Positions 8,366-16,866 of a stretch of DNA of 64,000 bases are shown piece after piece (position 1 is the stretch's first letter; each line of letters opens with the position of its first letter). The DNA is taken from contig NZ_SPUJ01000005.1 of NCBI RefSeq assembly GCF_004522105.1, positions 62,001-126,000 on the forward strand. Reading direction: 5' to 3'. Source of the DNA: Nocardioides sp. 1609. Its GTDB lineage: Bacteria; Actinomycetota; Actinomycetes; Propionibacteriales; Nocardioidaceae. The notes under the pieces were generated by a model that worked only from the letters and a program-made list of their open reading frames with translations, made no database searches and was not told the DNA's origin. Position numbers and translations under genes: made by a program.

Positions 8366-8480
8366 CCCGTCGCCCATAGGTGACGGGTCGGCGAGGATGT
8401 GGCGCTGACCCGTCGCCCATAGGTGACGGGTCGGCGAGGATGTGGCGCTGACCCGTCACCTATAGGTGACGGGTCAGCGA
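8361..8480. repeat. 43-bp tandem repeat, three copies, each a palindrome (bidirectional terminator?)
   Basis: Copies begin at 8361, 8404 and 8447 (period 43 bp; the third is cut short). Each carries a stem GACCCGTC / GACGGGTC around CCTATAGG or CCCATAGG. In the third copy the whole of 8446-8479 is a perfect 34-bp palindrome centred at 8462/8463. It lies exactly between the convergent tetR (stop 8365) and GT39 (stop 8485) genes, so a bidirectional transcription terminator is the simplest reading. There is no T-tract. Confidence 0.85.
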
Positions 8481-8484
8481 GGGC

Positions 8485-10461
8485 CTAGGTGGTGAGGTCG
8501 TAGACGGTGACGCCGTCGACGGTCTGGGCGGGGTAGGTCGCGGCCACCCACGTGGCGATCTCCGAGTCGCCTCCCGCGCCGCCACCGCCGAACCCGCCAC
8601 CACCGAACCCGCCACCGCCGACCCCACCGCCCCCCGCGCCGCCGAGGCCACCGCCGCCGGCGATGAAGTAGTGGATCCGGCCGTCGGCGACGTACTGCTG
8701 GAACTCCGCGAGGGTCGGGCTCGGGTCGCTGCCGTTGAAGCCGCCGATCGGCATCACCGACTGCTCGGTGGCCAGCTGGTAGCCGGCGGCGGAGTTGGCG
8801 CCGACGGTCGCGGCGACCCAGTCGTAGGAGTCGGCGTCGGCGAGGAGCAGCGCGGTCAGGGTGTCGGTCGACGTCGAGCCGTCGAGCAGCCCGCCGACGC
8901 CCGTGCCGCCCGTGCCGCCCGTGCCGCCGGGGCCGCCGCCCGGGCCGCCCGCGCCCCGTCCGCCAGCGGACGACGGCCCGGCCGAGGGGATCGAGCCGGT
9001 GTGCGGCGTGGCCGCGGTGCTGACGGCGTACGCCGTGGGTCCGGCCAGGCCGGCGACGAGCGTCACCGCGGCGACCCCGGCCGCGACCGCGGCGGGGAGG
9101 TGGCGGACGCCGACGACCAGCAGCGCGGCCGCGAACCCGAGGACGACGACCGCCCACCGCAGCCACGGCTGGAAGTCGGGGGTGCGGTCGAGCAGCACGA
9201 ACGCCCAGGCCGAGGTGAGCGCGACGGTGAAGCCGAGGACGGCGCTCGCCACGAGCGACTCGCGCCGCTGCCACAGCGCCCAGGCGCCGAGCGCGACGCA
9301 CGCGGCGATCGCCGGGGCCAGCGCGACGGTGTAGTAGGCGTGGTAGATCCCGGCCATGAAGCTGAACGTCGCCGCGGTGACGACGAGCCACCCGAGGACC
9401 AGCGACGTGGCGACCCGCACCGCGCGCGGCCCCACCCACAGGGCGCCGACGCCGAGCACCAGCGCGGCCGGGAGCAGCCACGCGACCTGCCCGCCGTTCT
9501 CGGTCCCGAGCAGGCGGAACAGTCCGGTCGAGCCCCAGCCGCCCCCGCCGCCGACCGAGCCGGCCTCGTCGCCGGTGAGCCGACCGAAGCCGTTGTAGCC
9601 GAAGGTGAGCTCCAGGAAGTCGTTGGTCTGCGAACCGCCGACGTAGGGCCGCGAGCCGGCCGGCCACAGCTCGACCAGCGCGACCCACCACCCGGCGGCG
9701 ACGACCATCGCGCCGCAGGCGGCGAGCAGGTGCACGATCCGGCGCCGCCACGGCACCACCGCGAAGACGGCGTAGGTGACGGCGAACGCCGGCAGCACCA
9801 GGAACGCCTGCAGGGTCTTGGTGAGGAACGCCAGGCCGAGCAGCGTGCCGCCGAGGACCAGCCACCGCAGCGCTCGCTCCCGGCCGTCCCCGCTACCGGC
9901 GGCGTCGGAGCCGAGCGCCCGCTGGACGGCGTACGCGGCGCCGAGCACGAGCAGGGTGAGCAGCGCGTCCGGGTTGTTGAACCGGAACACGAGGACGGCG
10001 ACCGGCGTGGTCGCCAGTGCCAGCCCGGCCAGCAGGCCGGCCCACGCGCTGCCGGTCGCCCGCCGCACCAGCGCGACCAGGACGGCGACCGACGCGACGC
10101 CCATCAACGCCTGTGGCACCAGGACGGCCCACGACGAGAGCCCGAAGACCCGCACCGACAGCGCCATCGGCCACAGCGACAGCGGGGGCTTGTCGACCGT
10201 GATCGACCCGGCGGCGTCCGAGGCGCCGAAGAGGAACGCCTTCCACGACTCCGAGCCGGCCTGGGCGGCCGCCGAGTAGAAGGAGTTCGCCCACCCGGAG
10301 GCGCCGAGGCCCCACAGGTAGAGCACGGCGGTGCCGAGCAGGAGGACGACGTACGCCGCCCGCTCCGGTGGGACCCGGCGTCGTTCGCGCGGCGGGACGG
10401 CGGGAGGAGGCGTCGGCTCGGAGGTGGGCTCGAGCGCGCGGTCGGCGGCGTACGTCGTCAT
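8485..10461 (-). CDS. GT39/ArnT-like membrane glycosyltransferase, copy 1
   Basis: 658 aa polytopic GT-C transferase, expected to move a sugar from a polyprenyl-phosphate donor to a cell-envelope acceptor on the outer face. The first loop after TM1 contains SGWANSFYSAAAQAGS and ITVDKPPLSLW, signatures of the YkcB/ArnT-like actinobacterial family. About 11-12 further hydrophobic segments follow, then an exported domain with the YDWVAATVGANSAAGY and GGFNGSDPSP segments. Two glycine-rich runs occur, near residues 500-520 and 610-635. The 5' neighbour on the same strand is a clear paralog. GATCGT lies seven bases before the ATG. Donor and acceptor cannot be read from sequence. Confidence 0.88.
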   Translation of the reverse strand: MTTYAADRALEPTSEPTPPPAVPPRERRRVPPERAAYVVLLLGTAVLYLWGLGASGWANSFYSAAAQAGSESWKAFLFGASDAAGSITVDKPPLSLWPMALSVRVFGLSSWAVLVPQALMGVASVAVLVALVRRATGSAWAGLLAGLALATTPVAVLVFRFNNPDALLTLLVLGAAYAVQRALGSDAAGSGDGRERALRWLVLGGTLLGLAFLTKTLQAFLVLPAFAVTYAVFAVVPWRRRIVHLLAACGAMVVAAGWWVALVELWPAGSRPYVGGSQTNDFLELTFGYNGFGRLTGDEAGSVGGGGGWGSTGLFRLLGTENGGQVAWLLPAALVLGVGALWVGPRAVRVATSLVLGWLVVTAATFSFMAGIYHAYYTVALAPAIAACVALGAWALWQRRESLVASAVLGFTVALTSAWAFVLLDRTPDFQPWLRWAVVVLGFAAALLVVGVRHLPAAVAAGVAAVTLVAGLAGPTAYAVSTAATPHTGSIPSAGPSSAGGRGAGGPGGGPGGTGGTGGTGVGGLLDGSTSTDTLTALLLADADSYDWVAATVGANSAAGYQLATEQSVMPIGGFNGSDPSPTLAEFQQYVADGRIHYFIAGGGGLGGAGGGGVGGGGFGGGGFGGGGAGGDSEIATWVAATYPAQTVDGVTVYDLTT

Positions 10462-10509
10462 GACGGCGACGATCGTCGGGCCGGCTGGGACCGGACCGGG
10501 CCCTCCCTG

Positions 10510-12414
10510 TCAGGCGCCTGTGAGTGCTCCGCGCGCGGGTGGCCGCGAGAGGTCGTACAGGGTGACGCCGTCGACCACGCGGGGCTCGAAGCGGCGGGCG
10601 ACCCAGCGGTCGATGCGCAGCGCGTCGTCGCTGCCGGTGCGGGTGACCGGCCCCGGCTCGCCGGCGTCGGTCTCGCGCACGAGGGTGCCGCCGCCGGCGA
10701 TGTAGTAGTGGATCCGGCCGGTGCGGACCAGCTGGCGGAAGTCGCGGGCGGCGGGGCTCGGGTCGGTGCCGTTGAACCCTCCGACCGGCATCACCGGTCG
10801 GCCGGTGGCGAGCTGGAAGCCGGCGGCGCTGTTGGCCCCGGTGACGGCGGCCACCCACGTGTAGGCCTCCGCGTCGTCCAGCAGGACGGCGGTCAGCTCG
10901 CGGGAGGACCGGCTCACCGTCAGGAGGTCGCCGACCGTCGCCGACCCGGGTCGGGCGGTCGCTGCCGTCGCCGGCGTGCCGGCGCGCGGGGGACCTGCGT
11001 GGGGGACGGCGCCGCTGTGCGGCTGCAGCACCGTCTCCACCGAGTAGGCCGCCGGCGCCGCGAGGGCCGCGGTCAGCGCGACCGTCGCCGACACCGCGCC
11101 CAGGGGGAGTCCGCGCCCGCGCGCGACGACGGCCAGGACGACGGCGGCCGAGACCGCGGCGACGACCAGCCACGGCAGCCACGGCTGCCAGTCCCGACGC
11201 GGCCACAGGACCACGAGGGCCATCGCACCGGTCGCGGCCAGGGTCACACCCCACACGCGCGTCGCGGCCGCCGACGTCCGCTGCTCCCACACGACGTGGG
11301 CGCCGATCCCGACGAGCGAGGTCACGGCCGGGACGAGGGCGACCGTGTAGTAGTCGTGGAAGATCCCGTTCATCAGGCTGAACACGAGCCAGGTGACCAG
11401 GGTCCAGGTGAGCCACAGCGCGAGGGCCGGACGGCGCCGGTCGTCGGTGCCGCGGGTCATCACCAGGCCGGCGATCCCGAGGACGACGGCGGCCGGGAGC
11501 AGCCAGGCGACCTGGCTGCCGGTGCCGGGGTCGAGCAGGCGCAGCAGCGAGCTGGTGCCCCACCCGCCGGGCCCGCGGACGGCGCCGGTCTGGTCGCCGG
11601 TGAGCCGGCCCACCCCGTTGTACCCGAGCACCAGCTCGAGCACGGAGTTGCTCTGCGAGCCGCCGATGTAGGGCCGGGACGACGCGGGCCACAGGTCGAC
11701 CGCCACGATCCACCAGGAGCCGCTCACGACCGCGGCACCGGCCGCGGCGAGCAGGTGGAGCAGCCGACGGCGCCACGGCACGACCGCGAAGACGGCGTAG
11801 GTCGCCGCGAGCGCCGGGAGCACCAGGAAGGCCTGGAGCATCTTGGTGAGGAAGGCCAGCCCGACCAGGGAGCCGGCCAGGACGAGCCAGGGGAGCGCGC
11901 GGTGCCCCGGCGCCGTGCCGTCCCGGGTGCGGTCGATCGCCCGCAGGGTCGCGACCGCGGACCCGGTGAGCAGCAGGACCAGGAGGCTGTCGGGGTTGTT
12001 GTAGCGGAACATCAGGACGGCCACGGGGGTCAGTGCGAACGCCGTGCCGGCCAGCACCGCCGCCCCCGGTGAGCCCGTCGCGCGGCGTACCCCGGCATGG
12101 ACGACGGCGACCGTGGCCACGCCCAGCAGCACCTGGGGCACCAGGATGCTCCACGTCGACAGTCCGAAGAGCCGGACCGAGAGCGCCATCGGCCACACCG
12201 CCAGCGGCGGCTTGTCGACGGTGATCGAACCCGCGGCGTCGAAGGAGCCGAAGAAGAACGCCGTCCACGACTGCGCCCCGGCCTGCGCGGCCGCGGAGTA
12301 GTAGGCGTTGGCCCACCCCGACGAGCCGAGGCCCCACAGGTAGAGCGCGGCGGTGGCGGTCAGCAGGACGGCGAGGGGCGGGACCCGCCGCAACCGACCC
12401 GGGATCGCGAGCAT
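10510..12414 (-). CDS. GT39/ArnT-like membrane glycosyltransferase, copy 2
   Basis: 634 aa paralog of the gene immediately downstream, with the same order of features: SGWANAYYSAAAQAG, ITVDKPPLAVW, multiple TM segments, LLPAAVVLGI, and the C-terminal exported AYTWVAAVTGANSAAG and GGFNGTDPSP blocks. It lacks most of the glycine-rich runs found in copy 1. The ATG at 12414 is preferred over in-frame upstream starts because AGGATGG precedes it at proper spacing and the signal-anchor begins right after (RVPPLAVLLTATAALYLWGL). The 48-bp gap to copy 1 suggests co-transcription. Likely arose by tandem duplication and diverged. Confidence 0.88.
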   Translation of the reverse strand: MLAIPGRLRRVPPLAVLLTATAALYLWGLGSSGWANAYYSAAAQAGAQSWTAFFFGSFDAAGSITVDKPPLAVWPMALSVRLFGLSTWSILVPQVLLGVATVAVVHAGVRRATGSPGAAVLAGTAFALTPVAVLMFRYNNPDSLLVLLLTGSAVATLRAIDRTRDGTAPGHRALPWLVLAGSLVGLAFLTKMLQAFLVLPALAATYAVFAVVPWRRRLLHLLAAAGAAVVSGSWWIVAVDLWPASSRPYIGGSQSNSVLELVLGYNGVGRLTGDQTGAVRGPGGWGTSSLLRLLDPGTGSQVAWLLPAAVVLGIAGLVMTRGTDDRRRPALALWLTWTLVTWLVFSLMNGIFHDYYTVALVPAVTSLVGIGAHVVWEQRTSAAATRVWGVTLAATGAMALVVLWPRRDWQPWLPWLVVAAVSAAVVLAVVARGRGLPLGAVSATVALTAALAAPAAYSVETVLQPHSGAVPHAGPPRAGTPATAATARPGSATVGDLLTVSRSSRELTAVLLDDAEAYTWVAAVTGANSAAGFQLATGRPVMPVGGFNGTDPSPAARDFRQLVRTGRIHYYIAGGGTLVRETDAGEPGPVTRTGSDDALRIDRWVARRFEPRVVDGVTLYDLSRPPARGALTGA

Positions 12415-12558
12415 GTCGCCATCCTGTGCCGCGGCGAGGTGCGTCTCCCACCGCGCGCGACATCCTTCACCGCGCCGTCCGCCGATGTTCCACCAGCAGC
12501 CCTCAACGTTCGCGCGAGCGTCGACCGCCACGGGTGGCGCGGCCGACGGTGCCCGGGC

Positions 12559-13809
12559 TCAGGCTCCGGAGACGACCGCCGCGAGCTGGTCGAGGCCCCA
12601 GGCGAGGTCGGCCTCGGAGACGACGAGCGGGGGTGCGAGCCGGATCGTGGAGCCGTGGGTGTCCTTGGCCAGGACGCCGCGGGCCATCAGCGCCTCGCAG
12701 ACCTCGCGGCCGGTGCCGACCGCCGGGTCGACGTCGACGCCGGCCCACAGGCCGCGCACCCGGACGCCGACCACGCCGTGGCCGACCATCGCCTCGAGGC
12801 GCTCGCGCAGCATCTCGCCGAGCTCGGCCGAGCGGCGCTGGAAGTCGCCGGTGGCGAGCAGGTCGACGACGGCGGAGCCGACCGCGCAGGCCAGCGCGTT
12901 GCCGCCGAACGTCGAGCCGTGCTGCCCGGGCCTGAGCACGCCGAGGACGTCGCGGTCGGCGACGACGGCCGACACCGGGACGATGCCGCCGCCGAGCGCC
13001 TTGCCGAGCACGTAGAGGTCGGGGACGACGTCCTCGTGGTCGCACGCGAAGGTGCGGCCGGTCCGGCCGAGACCGGCCTGGATCTCGTCGGCGGCGAGGA
13101 GCACGTTCTCCCGGGTGCAGGCCTCGCGGATGCCACCGAGGTAGCCGGCCGGCGGGATCACGACGCCGCCCTCACCCTGGATCGGCTCGACGAGCACGCC
13201 GACCGTGCGGGGCGTGATCGCGGCCTCGAGGGCCGCGAGGTCGCCGTACGGGACGGTCACGAAGCCGGGCGCGAACGGGCCGAAGCCGTCGCGGGCGTCG
13301 GGGTCGTCGGAGAAGCCGACGATGGTCGTGGTGCGGCCGTGGAAGTTGCCGCTGGCGACGATGATCTCGGCCTGGTCGGCCGCGACGCCCTTGACCTCGT
13401 AGCCCCACTTGCGCATCACCTTCAGGGCGGTCTCGACCGCCTCGGCGCCGGTGTTCATCGGCAGCACGAGGTCCTTGCCGCACAGGTCGCCGAGCTTGGC
13501 GGTGAAGTCGGCGAACTGGTCGTGCACGAAGGCGCGGCTGGTGAGGGTGAGCTTGTCGAGCTGGGCGTGCGCGGTCTCCAGGAGGCGCGGGTGCGAGTGG
13601 CCGAAGTTCAGCGCGGAGTAGCCGGCGAGGAGGTCGAGGTAGCGGCGGCCGTCGACGTCGGTCATCCAGGCGCCCTCGGCGTGGGCGACCACGACGGGCA
13701 GCGGGTGGTAGTTGTGGGCCGTGCGGGCCTCGGCCCGGGTGAACTCGGTGCCGGCGGTCTGCTCGGTCCGCCCGGTCTGCTGGCTCTGCTCGGTCAGCGA
13801 CGCGCTCAA
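12559..13809 (-). CDS. rocD: Ornithine--oxo-acid aminotransferase
   Basis: 416 aa PLP enzyme converting L-ornithine plus 2-oxoglutarate to glutamate-5-semialdehyde plus glutamate, in arginine catabolism and proline synthesis. The class-III fold is clear: NTGAEAVETALK (119-130), DEIQAGLGRTG (241-251), and the PLP-linking lysine K270 in YVLGKALGGG. Length matches the family. The start is a TTG at 13809, chosen because GGAGAGGAG precedes it at six-base spacing. A palindromic operator lies 52 bp upstream. No arginase or other roc gene is adjacent. The alternative family assignment (acetylornithine aminotransferase) is less likely given the ORNithine-type N-terminus (RTAHNYHPLPVVV). Confidence 0.93.
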   Translation of the reverse strand: MSASLTEQSQQTGRTEQTAGTEFTRAEARTAHNYHPLPVVVAHAEGAWMTDVDGRRYLDLLAGYSALNFGHSHPRLLETAHAQLDKLTLTSRAFVHDQFADFTAKLGDLCGKDLVLPMNTGAEAVETALKVMRKWGYEVKGVAADQAEIIVASGNFHGRTTTIVGFSDDPDARDGFGPFAPGFVTVPYGDLAALEAAITPRTVGVLVEPIQGEGGVVIPPAGYLGGIREACTRENVLLAADEIQAGLGRTGRTFACDHEDVVPDLYVLGKALGGGIVPVSAVVADRDVLGVLRPGQHGSTFGGNALACAVGSAVVDLLATGDFQRRSAELGEMLRERLEAMVGHGVVGVRVRGLWAGVDVDPAVGTGREVCEALMARGVLAKDTHGSTIRLAPPLVVSEADLAWGLDQLAAVVSGA

Positions 13810-13860
13810 TGGTCACTCCTCTCCTCGGGGTCACAGCCCACGGTAGGGGCTCACCCCAAG

Positions 13861-13873
13861 ATTGTCAGACAAT
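13861..13873. promoter_or_regulatory. Palindromic operator upstream of rocD
   Basis: ATTGTC-A-GACAAT, perfect 6-bp arms about one central base, AT-rich in a GC-rich background. Position is 52 bp upstream of the rocD start and 104 bp upstream of the divergent sigma gene. Odd-length TTGTC-N-GACAA sites are common for GntR (FadR subfamily) regulators, but no such regulator is in the window, so the binding protein is unknown. Confidence 0.6.
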
Positions 13874-13976
13874 TCTTGCGCGGACGAATCCGGGACCGGC
13901 TCAACGTCACCACCCGGACCTGCGTAGGGACAGGTGAGACAGTGCGGACGACGCAGCAGGTGACGCGGAGGCGACG

Positions 13977-14459
13977 ATGACGACGAGACGTGACCAGGAG
14001 TTCGAGGAGTTCGTCCTCGCCGCCTGGCCCCGGCTGAGACGGGCGGCCTACCTGCTCGCGCACGACAGCCACGATGCCGAGGACCTGGTGCAGACGGCGC
14101 TGACGCGCAGCTACGCCCGGTGGTCGGTGGTCCGGAAGGAGGGCGCCTACTCCTACGTGCACCGGGCCCTGGTCAACGCCTACATCGACTCCACCCGCCG
14201 GCGTCGGCCGGTGCCGGTCGAGCACGTGCCCGAGCGGGCCACCGAGGACGGCGACGCGGTCGAGGACCGCAGCGAGCTGCTCGACCTGCTCGCGCCGCTC
14301 TCCCCGCGCGAACGCTCGATCATCGTCTACCGCTACTACCTGGACACCCCGGAGAAGGAGGTCGCCGAGCGTCTCGGCGTCGCCCCCGGCACCGTCCGCA
14401 GCACCGCCTCGCGTGCCCTGGCCCGGGTCCGCGCCGACCAGGGGAGGAACCCCCGATGA
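13977..14459 (+). CDS. SigE-family ECF RNA polymerase sigma factor
   Basis: 160 aa. Region 2 is LAHDSHDAEDLVQTALTRSY (about 30-50) and region 4 is LSPRERSIIVYRYYLDTPEK followed by AERLGVAPGTVRSTASRALA (about 105-150). This is the actinobacterial SigE-like ECF group, which lacks a classic zinc anti-sigma partner. ATG at 13977 follows GCGGAGGCGACG, a strong Shine-Dalgarno. The next gene overlaps it by four bases (ATGA) and encodes a one-TM protein that may serve as its anti-sigma. Target promoters are not identifiable here. Confidence 0.92.
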   Translation: MTTRRDQEFEEFVLAAWPRLRRAAYLLAHDSHDAEDLVQTALTRSYARWSVVRKEGAYSYVHRALVNAYIDSTRRRRPVPVEHVPERATEDGDAVEDRSELLDLLAPLSPRERSIIVYRYYLDTPEKEVAERLGVAPGTVRSTASRALARVRADQGRNPR

Positions 14460-15343
14460 AGCAGCAGGCAGACCTGCCCGACGACGACGCGATGGCCCGC
14501 CTGGTCGCCGCGGACCCCACCGCCCCGGTCCCACCCGATCTGACGGCGCTGCGGGCCGGTGGACGTCGCCTGGTGCGCCGCCGACGGCTCGCCGTGGGCG
14601 CGGCCGCCGCGGCCGTGGTGCTGGCGGTCGGTGTGCCGCTGGCGGTGGTCGGCGGGCAGGACGAGGCGGCGCCCGACCCTGGCCCCGCAGTCACCTCCGA
14701 CGCCCGCCCCGACCCGAGCGACCCCCCGAGCACGGCCCCGACGTCGGCCCCGACCTCGCCGGGCGGCGGAGCGACCGACAACGTCGACCCCCCGCCGCCG
14801 GGCTCCGTGGAGCCCGTCCGGGTCCCGATCCCCGGCGGCGGCCGGTTCTCCGGGGAGTGGGAGGAGGGGGTGATCCTGGGCGAGATGGTCGAGCTGGGCG
14901 ACTACTACGGCTACGAGCAGGTGCTCTACGCCGCCGCCCCCGGTCCCGCCGCCGACGACGGTGCCTGCATCTCGATCGGCGTCCGCTACCAGGGTCGGAT
15001 CCTGCGCCTGCTCTGTGCGATCGGGCCCGCCGCCGACACCAGCGAGCGGTTCGTCATGTGGGGCGGCATGCGCGAGGAGCCCGGGGTGGTCGATGCCGTG
15101 GAGGGGTCGGGCTACCTGCTGGTCGGATCGGTCCCGGGGGACGCCGAGGTCTCGATCGCGGCGGAGGGACAGGCGCCTCGACCGGTCACCACCGCCCGCA
15201 CCGACGTCGTCCCGGGCTACACCGTCTTCATCGACCAGGCACCGTGGGTCGAGTCGTGGGACGAGCTGCAGCTGGCCCCGCTCACGGTGACCACCGACAC
15301 CGACCTGCGTCTCGACGTGCGGCGCCGCAGCTACGTCAGCTGA
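14456..15343 (+). CDS. Single-pass membrane protein, putative partner of the ECF sigma factor
   Basis: 295 aa. A cytoplasmic N-terminus of about 40 residues (DDDAMARLVAADPTAPVPPD, then Arg-rich) leads to one TM helix (about 43-62), a Pro/Ser/Thr-rich linker (about 70-110) and an extracytoplasmic beta-rich domain of about 180 residues with a single Cys pair (CISIGV, LLCAIG). Translational coupling with the sigma gene (ATGA overlap) supports a regulatory pair. No zinc-binding HxxxCxxC anti-sigma motif is present, so mechanism would differ from ZAS-type factors. Function is inferred from context only. Confidence 0.8.
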   Translation: MKQQADLPDDDAMARLVAADPTAPVPPDLTALRAGGRRLVRRRRLAVGAAAAAVVLAVGVPLAVVGGQDEAAPDPGPAVTSDARPDPSDPPSTAPTSAPTSPGGGATDNVDPPPPGSVEPVRVPIPGGGRFSGEWEEGVILGEMVELGDYYGYEQVLYAAAPGPAADDGACISIGVRYQGRILRLLCAIGPAADTSERFVMWGGMREEPGVVDAVEGSGYLLVGSVPGDAEVSIAAEGQAPRPVTTARTDVVPGYTVFIDQAPWVESWDELQLAPLTVTTDTDLRLDVRRRSYVS

Positions 15344-15373
15344 GCGCGCTCCGGGTCGGCCGGGATCCGGTTC

Positions 15374-15453
15374 GTGGGGGATCCCGGTCGTGGGGGATCC
15401 CGGTCGTGGGGGATCCCGGTCGTGGGGGATCCGGGTCGTGGGGGATCCGGGTC
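15374..15453. repeat. 16-bp tandem repeat, five units, between convergent genes
   Basis: Five exact-length 16-bp units start at 15374, 15390, 15406, 15422 and 15438, reading GTGGGGGATCCCGGTC in the first three and GTGGGGGATCCGGGTC in the last two, with degenerate half units at both sides. The GGGATCCC core is self-complementary, so neighbouring units can form hairpins. It occupies almost the entire gap between the stops of the sigma partner (15343) and the histidine kinase (15463). Likely a terminator-type structure and a candidate variable-number repeat. Confidence 0.85.
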
Positions 15454-15462
15454 GAGCCGACC

Positions 15463-16866
15463 TCAGCCGAGCCGGACGTCGACGAGCGTGTCGCCGGGTG
15501 TGCTGGTGAGCGTGACGGTGCCGCCGTGCGCGGTCACGATCGCCTCCACCAGTGCCAGGCCCAGACCGACGCCGCCCTCGCGGTGCCGGGCGGCGTCGGC
15601 GCGGGCGAACCGCTCGAAGGCGTGGGGGAGGACCTCGGCGGCGAAGCCGGGGCCGTCGTCGTGGACGCTGAAGCCGTCGCGGCGTGCGGCGACGGTGACG
15701 GTGGTGCCGGCCGGGGTGTACTTGCGGGCGTTGGTCAGCAGGTTGGTCAGCACCTGGTGCAGCCGGTCGGCGTCGCCCTCGACCTCGACGGCCTCGTCGG
15801 GCAGGTCGAGGCGCCAGTGGTGCTCCGGTGCGACCACGCGGGCGTCCGCGACCGCCTCGAGCAGCAGCCGGGTCAGGTCGACCGGACGACGTTCGAGAGG
15901 GCGGCCGGAGTCGAGCCGGGCGAGCAGCAGCAGGTCCTCGACGAGGGCGGTCATCCGCTTCGACTCGTCGGCGACCTTCGTCAGCGCGGTCGCCGCGAAC
16001 GCGGTGTCGTCCGGGCGTCGGCGGGCCAGCTCGGTGTAGCCGGCGATCGTCGTGAGCGGCGTGCGCAGCTCGTGCGAGGCGTCGGCGACGAACTGGCGCA
16101 CCCGCTGCTCGCTCGCGTGCCGCGCGTCGAGGCTGGTCTCGACGTGCGCCAGAAGGGTGTTGAGGGCGGCGCCGACCTGGCCGACCTCGGTGCGCTCGTC
16201 GGTCAGGTGGGCCGGCACCCGTTCGGTGACGCCGATCTCGCCCGACTCCAGCGGCAGCGTCGCGACCGTGTGCGCGGTCTCGGCGACCTCGCGCAGCGGG
16301 CGGAGCTGACGGCGCACGAGGAGCAGCCCGGCGGCCCCGGCGAGCAGCACCGCCACCACGCCGAGGAGCAGCTCGAGGCGGACGAGCGACGCGACCGAGT
16401 CGTCGACGTCCTCGGTGGGGAGGCCGGTGACCAGGACCCCGCTGGTGGTGCCGGTCTCGAACGCCACGACCCGGTAGGTCCCGGCCCCGTCGACGTCGAC
16501 CTCGTGCACGGTGCCGTCGGCCGGCACCTCGGCCAGGGTCTCGAGCGCGGCGTCGCTCAGGGGGTCGTTGTCGGGGCGGCGCGCGGCGAGGATCACGCCC
16601 TCGCCGGCGGCGGGGAACGCCAGGAGCGTGTCGGGGCCCTGGTTGCCGAGGGCGACCGGCGGCTCGTCCAGGCCGTCGGGCGGGGGCCGGGGGCCGCTCT
16701 CGCGGTCGACGGAGGCCAGCACCTTCTCGTCGAGCTGACCGGTCAGGTTGTCGCGCATGGCGAACGTCGTGGCGGTGCCGATGAGGAGCGCGAGGACCGC
16801 GACGAGCAGGACGGCGGTGACCACGAGGCGCGAGGTGAGCGAGACCGGGCCGCGCAGCCGGCTCAC
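15463..16866 (-). CDS. Two-component sensor histidine kinase
   Basis: 467 aa. TM1 at about 10-32, extracytoplasmic sensor domain about 33-155, TM2 about 156-178, HAMP about 180-235. The HisKA phospho-acceptor is in VADASHELRTPLTTIAGY. ATP-binding boxes are N (LTNLLTNARKYTP), G1 (DDGPGF) and G2 (GVGLGLALV). All catalytic motifs are intact. The GTG at 16866 overlaps the response-regulator stop by four bases (GTGA), so the two are translationally coupled. The sensed signal is unknown. It resembles the actinobacterial TcrY/TrcS-like class of OmpR-linked kinases. Confidence 0.93.
   Translation of the reverse strand: MSRLRGPVSLTSRLVVTAVLLVAVLALLIGTATTFAMRDNLTGQLDEKVLASVDRESGPRPPPDGLDEPPVALGNQGPDTLLAFPAAGEGVILAARRPDNDPLSDAALETLAEVPADGTVHEVDVDGAGTYRVVAFETGTTSGVLVTGLPTEDVDDSVASLVRLELLLGVVAVLLAGAAGLLLVRRQLRPLREVAETAHTVATLPLESGEIGVTERVPAHLTDERTEVGQVGAALNTLLAHVETSLDARHASEQRVRQFVADASHELRTPLTTIAGYTELARRRPDDTAFAATALTKVADESKRMTALVEDLLLLARLDSGRPLERRPVDLTRLLLEAVADARVVAPEHHWRLDLPDEAVEVEGDADRLHQVLTNLLTNARKYTPAGTTVTVAARRDGFSVHDDGPGFAAEVLPHAFERFARADAARHREGGVGLGLALVEAIVTAHGGTVTLTSTPGDTLVDVRLG

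Noticed and set aside
8361..8480. Possible CRISPR or integron attC site
   Set aside because: The period is 43 bp with the intervening sequence also repeated; no integrase or cas gene nearby.
12415..12531. N-terminal extension of the second GT39 gene
   Set aside because: The extension lacks homology and the Shine-Dalgarno AGGATGG sits just before the internal ATG at 12414.
15374..15453. Possible CRISPR array
   Set aside because: Units are contiguous 16-mers with no unique spacers, and no cas genes are present.
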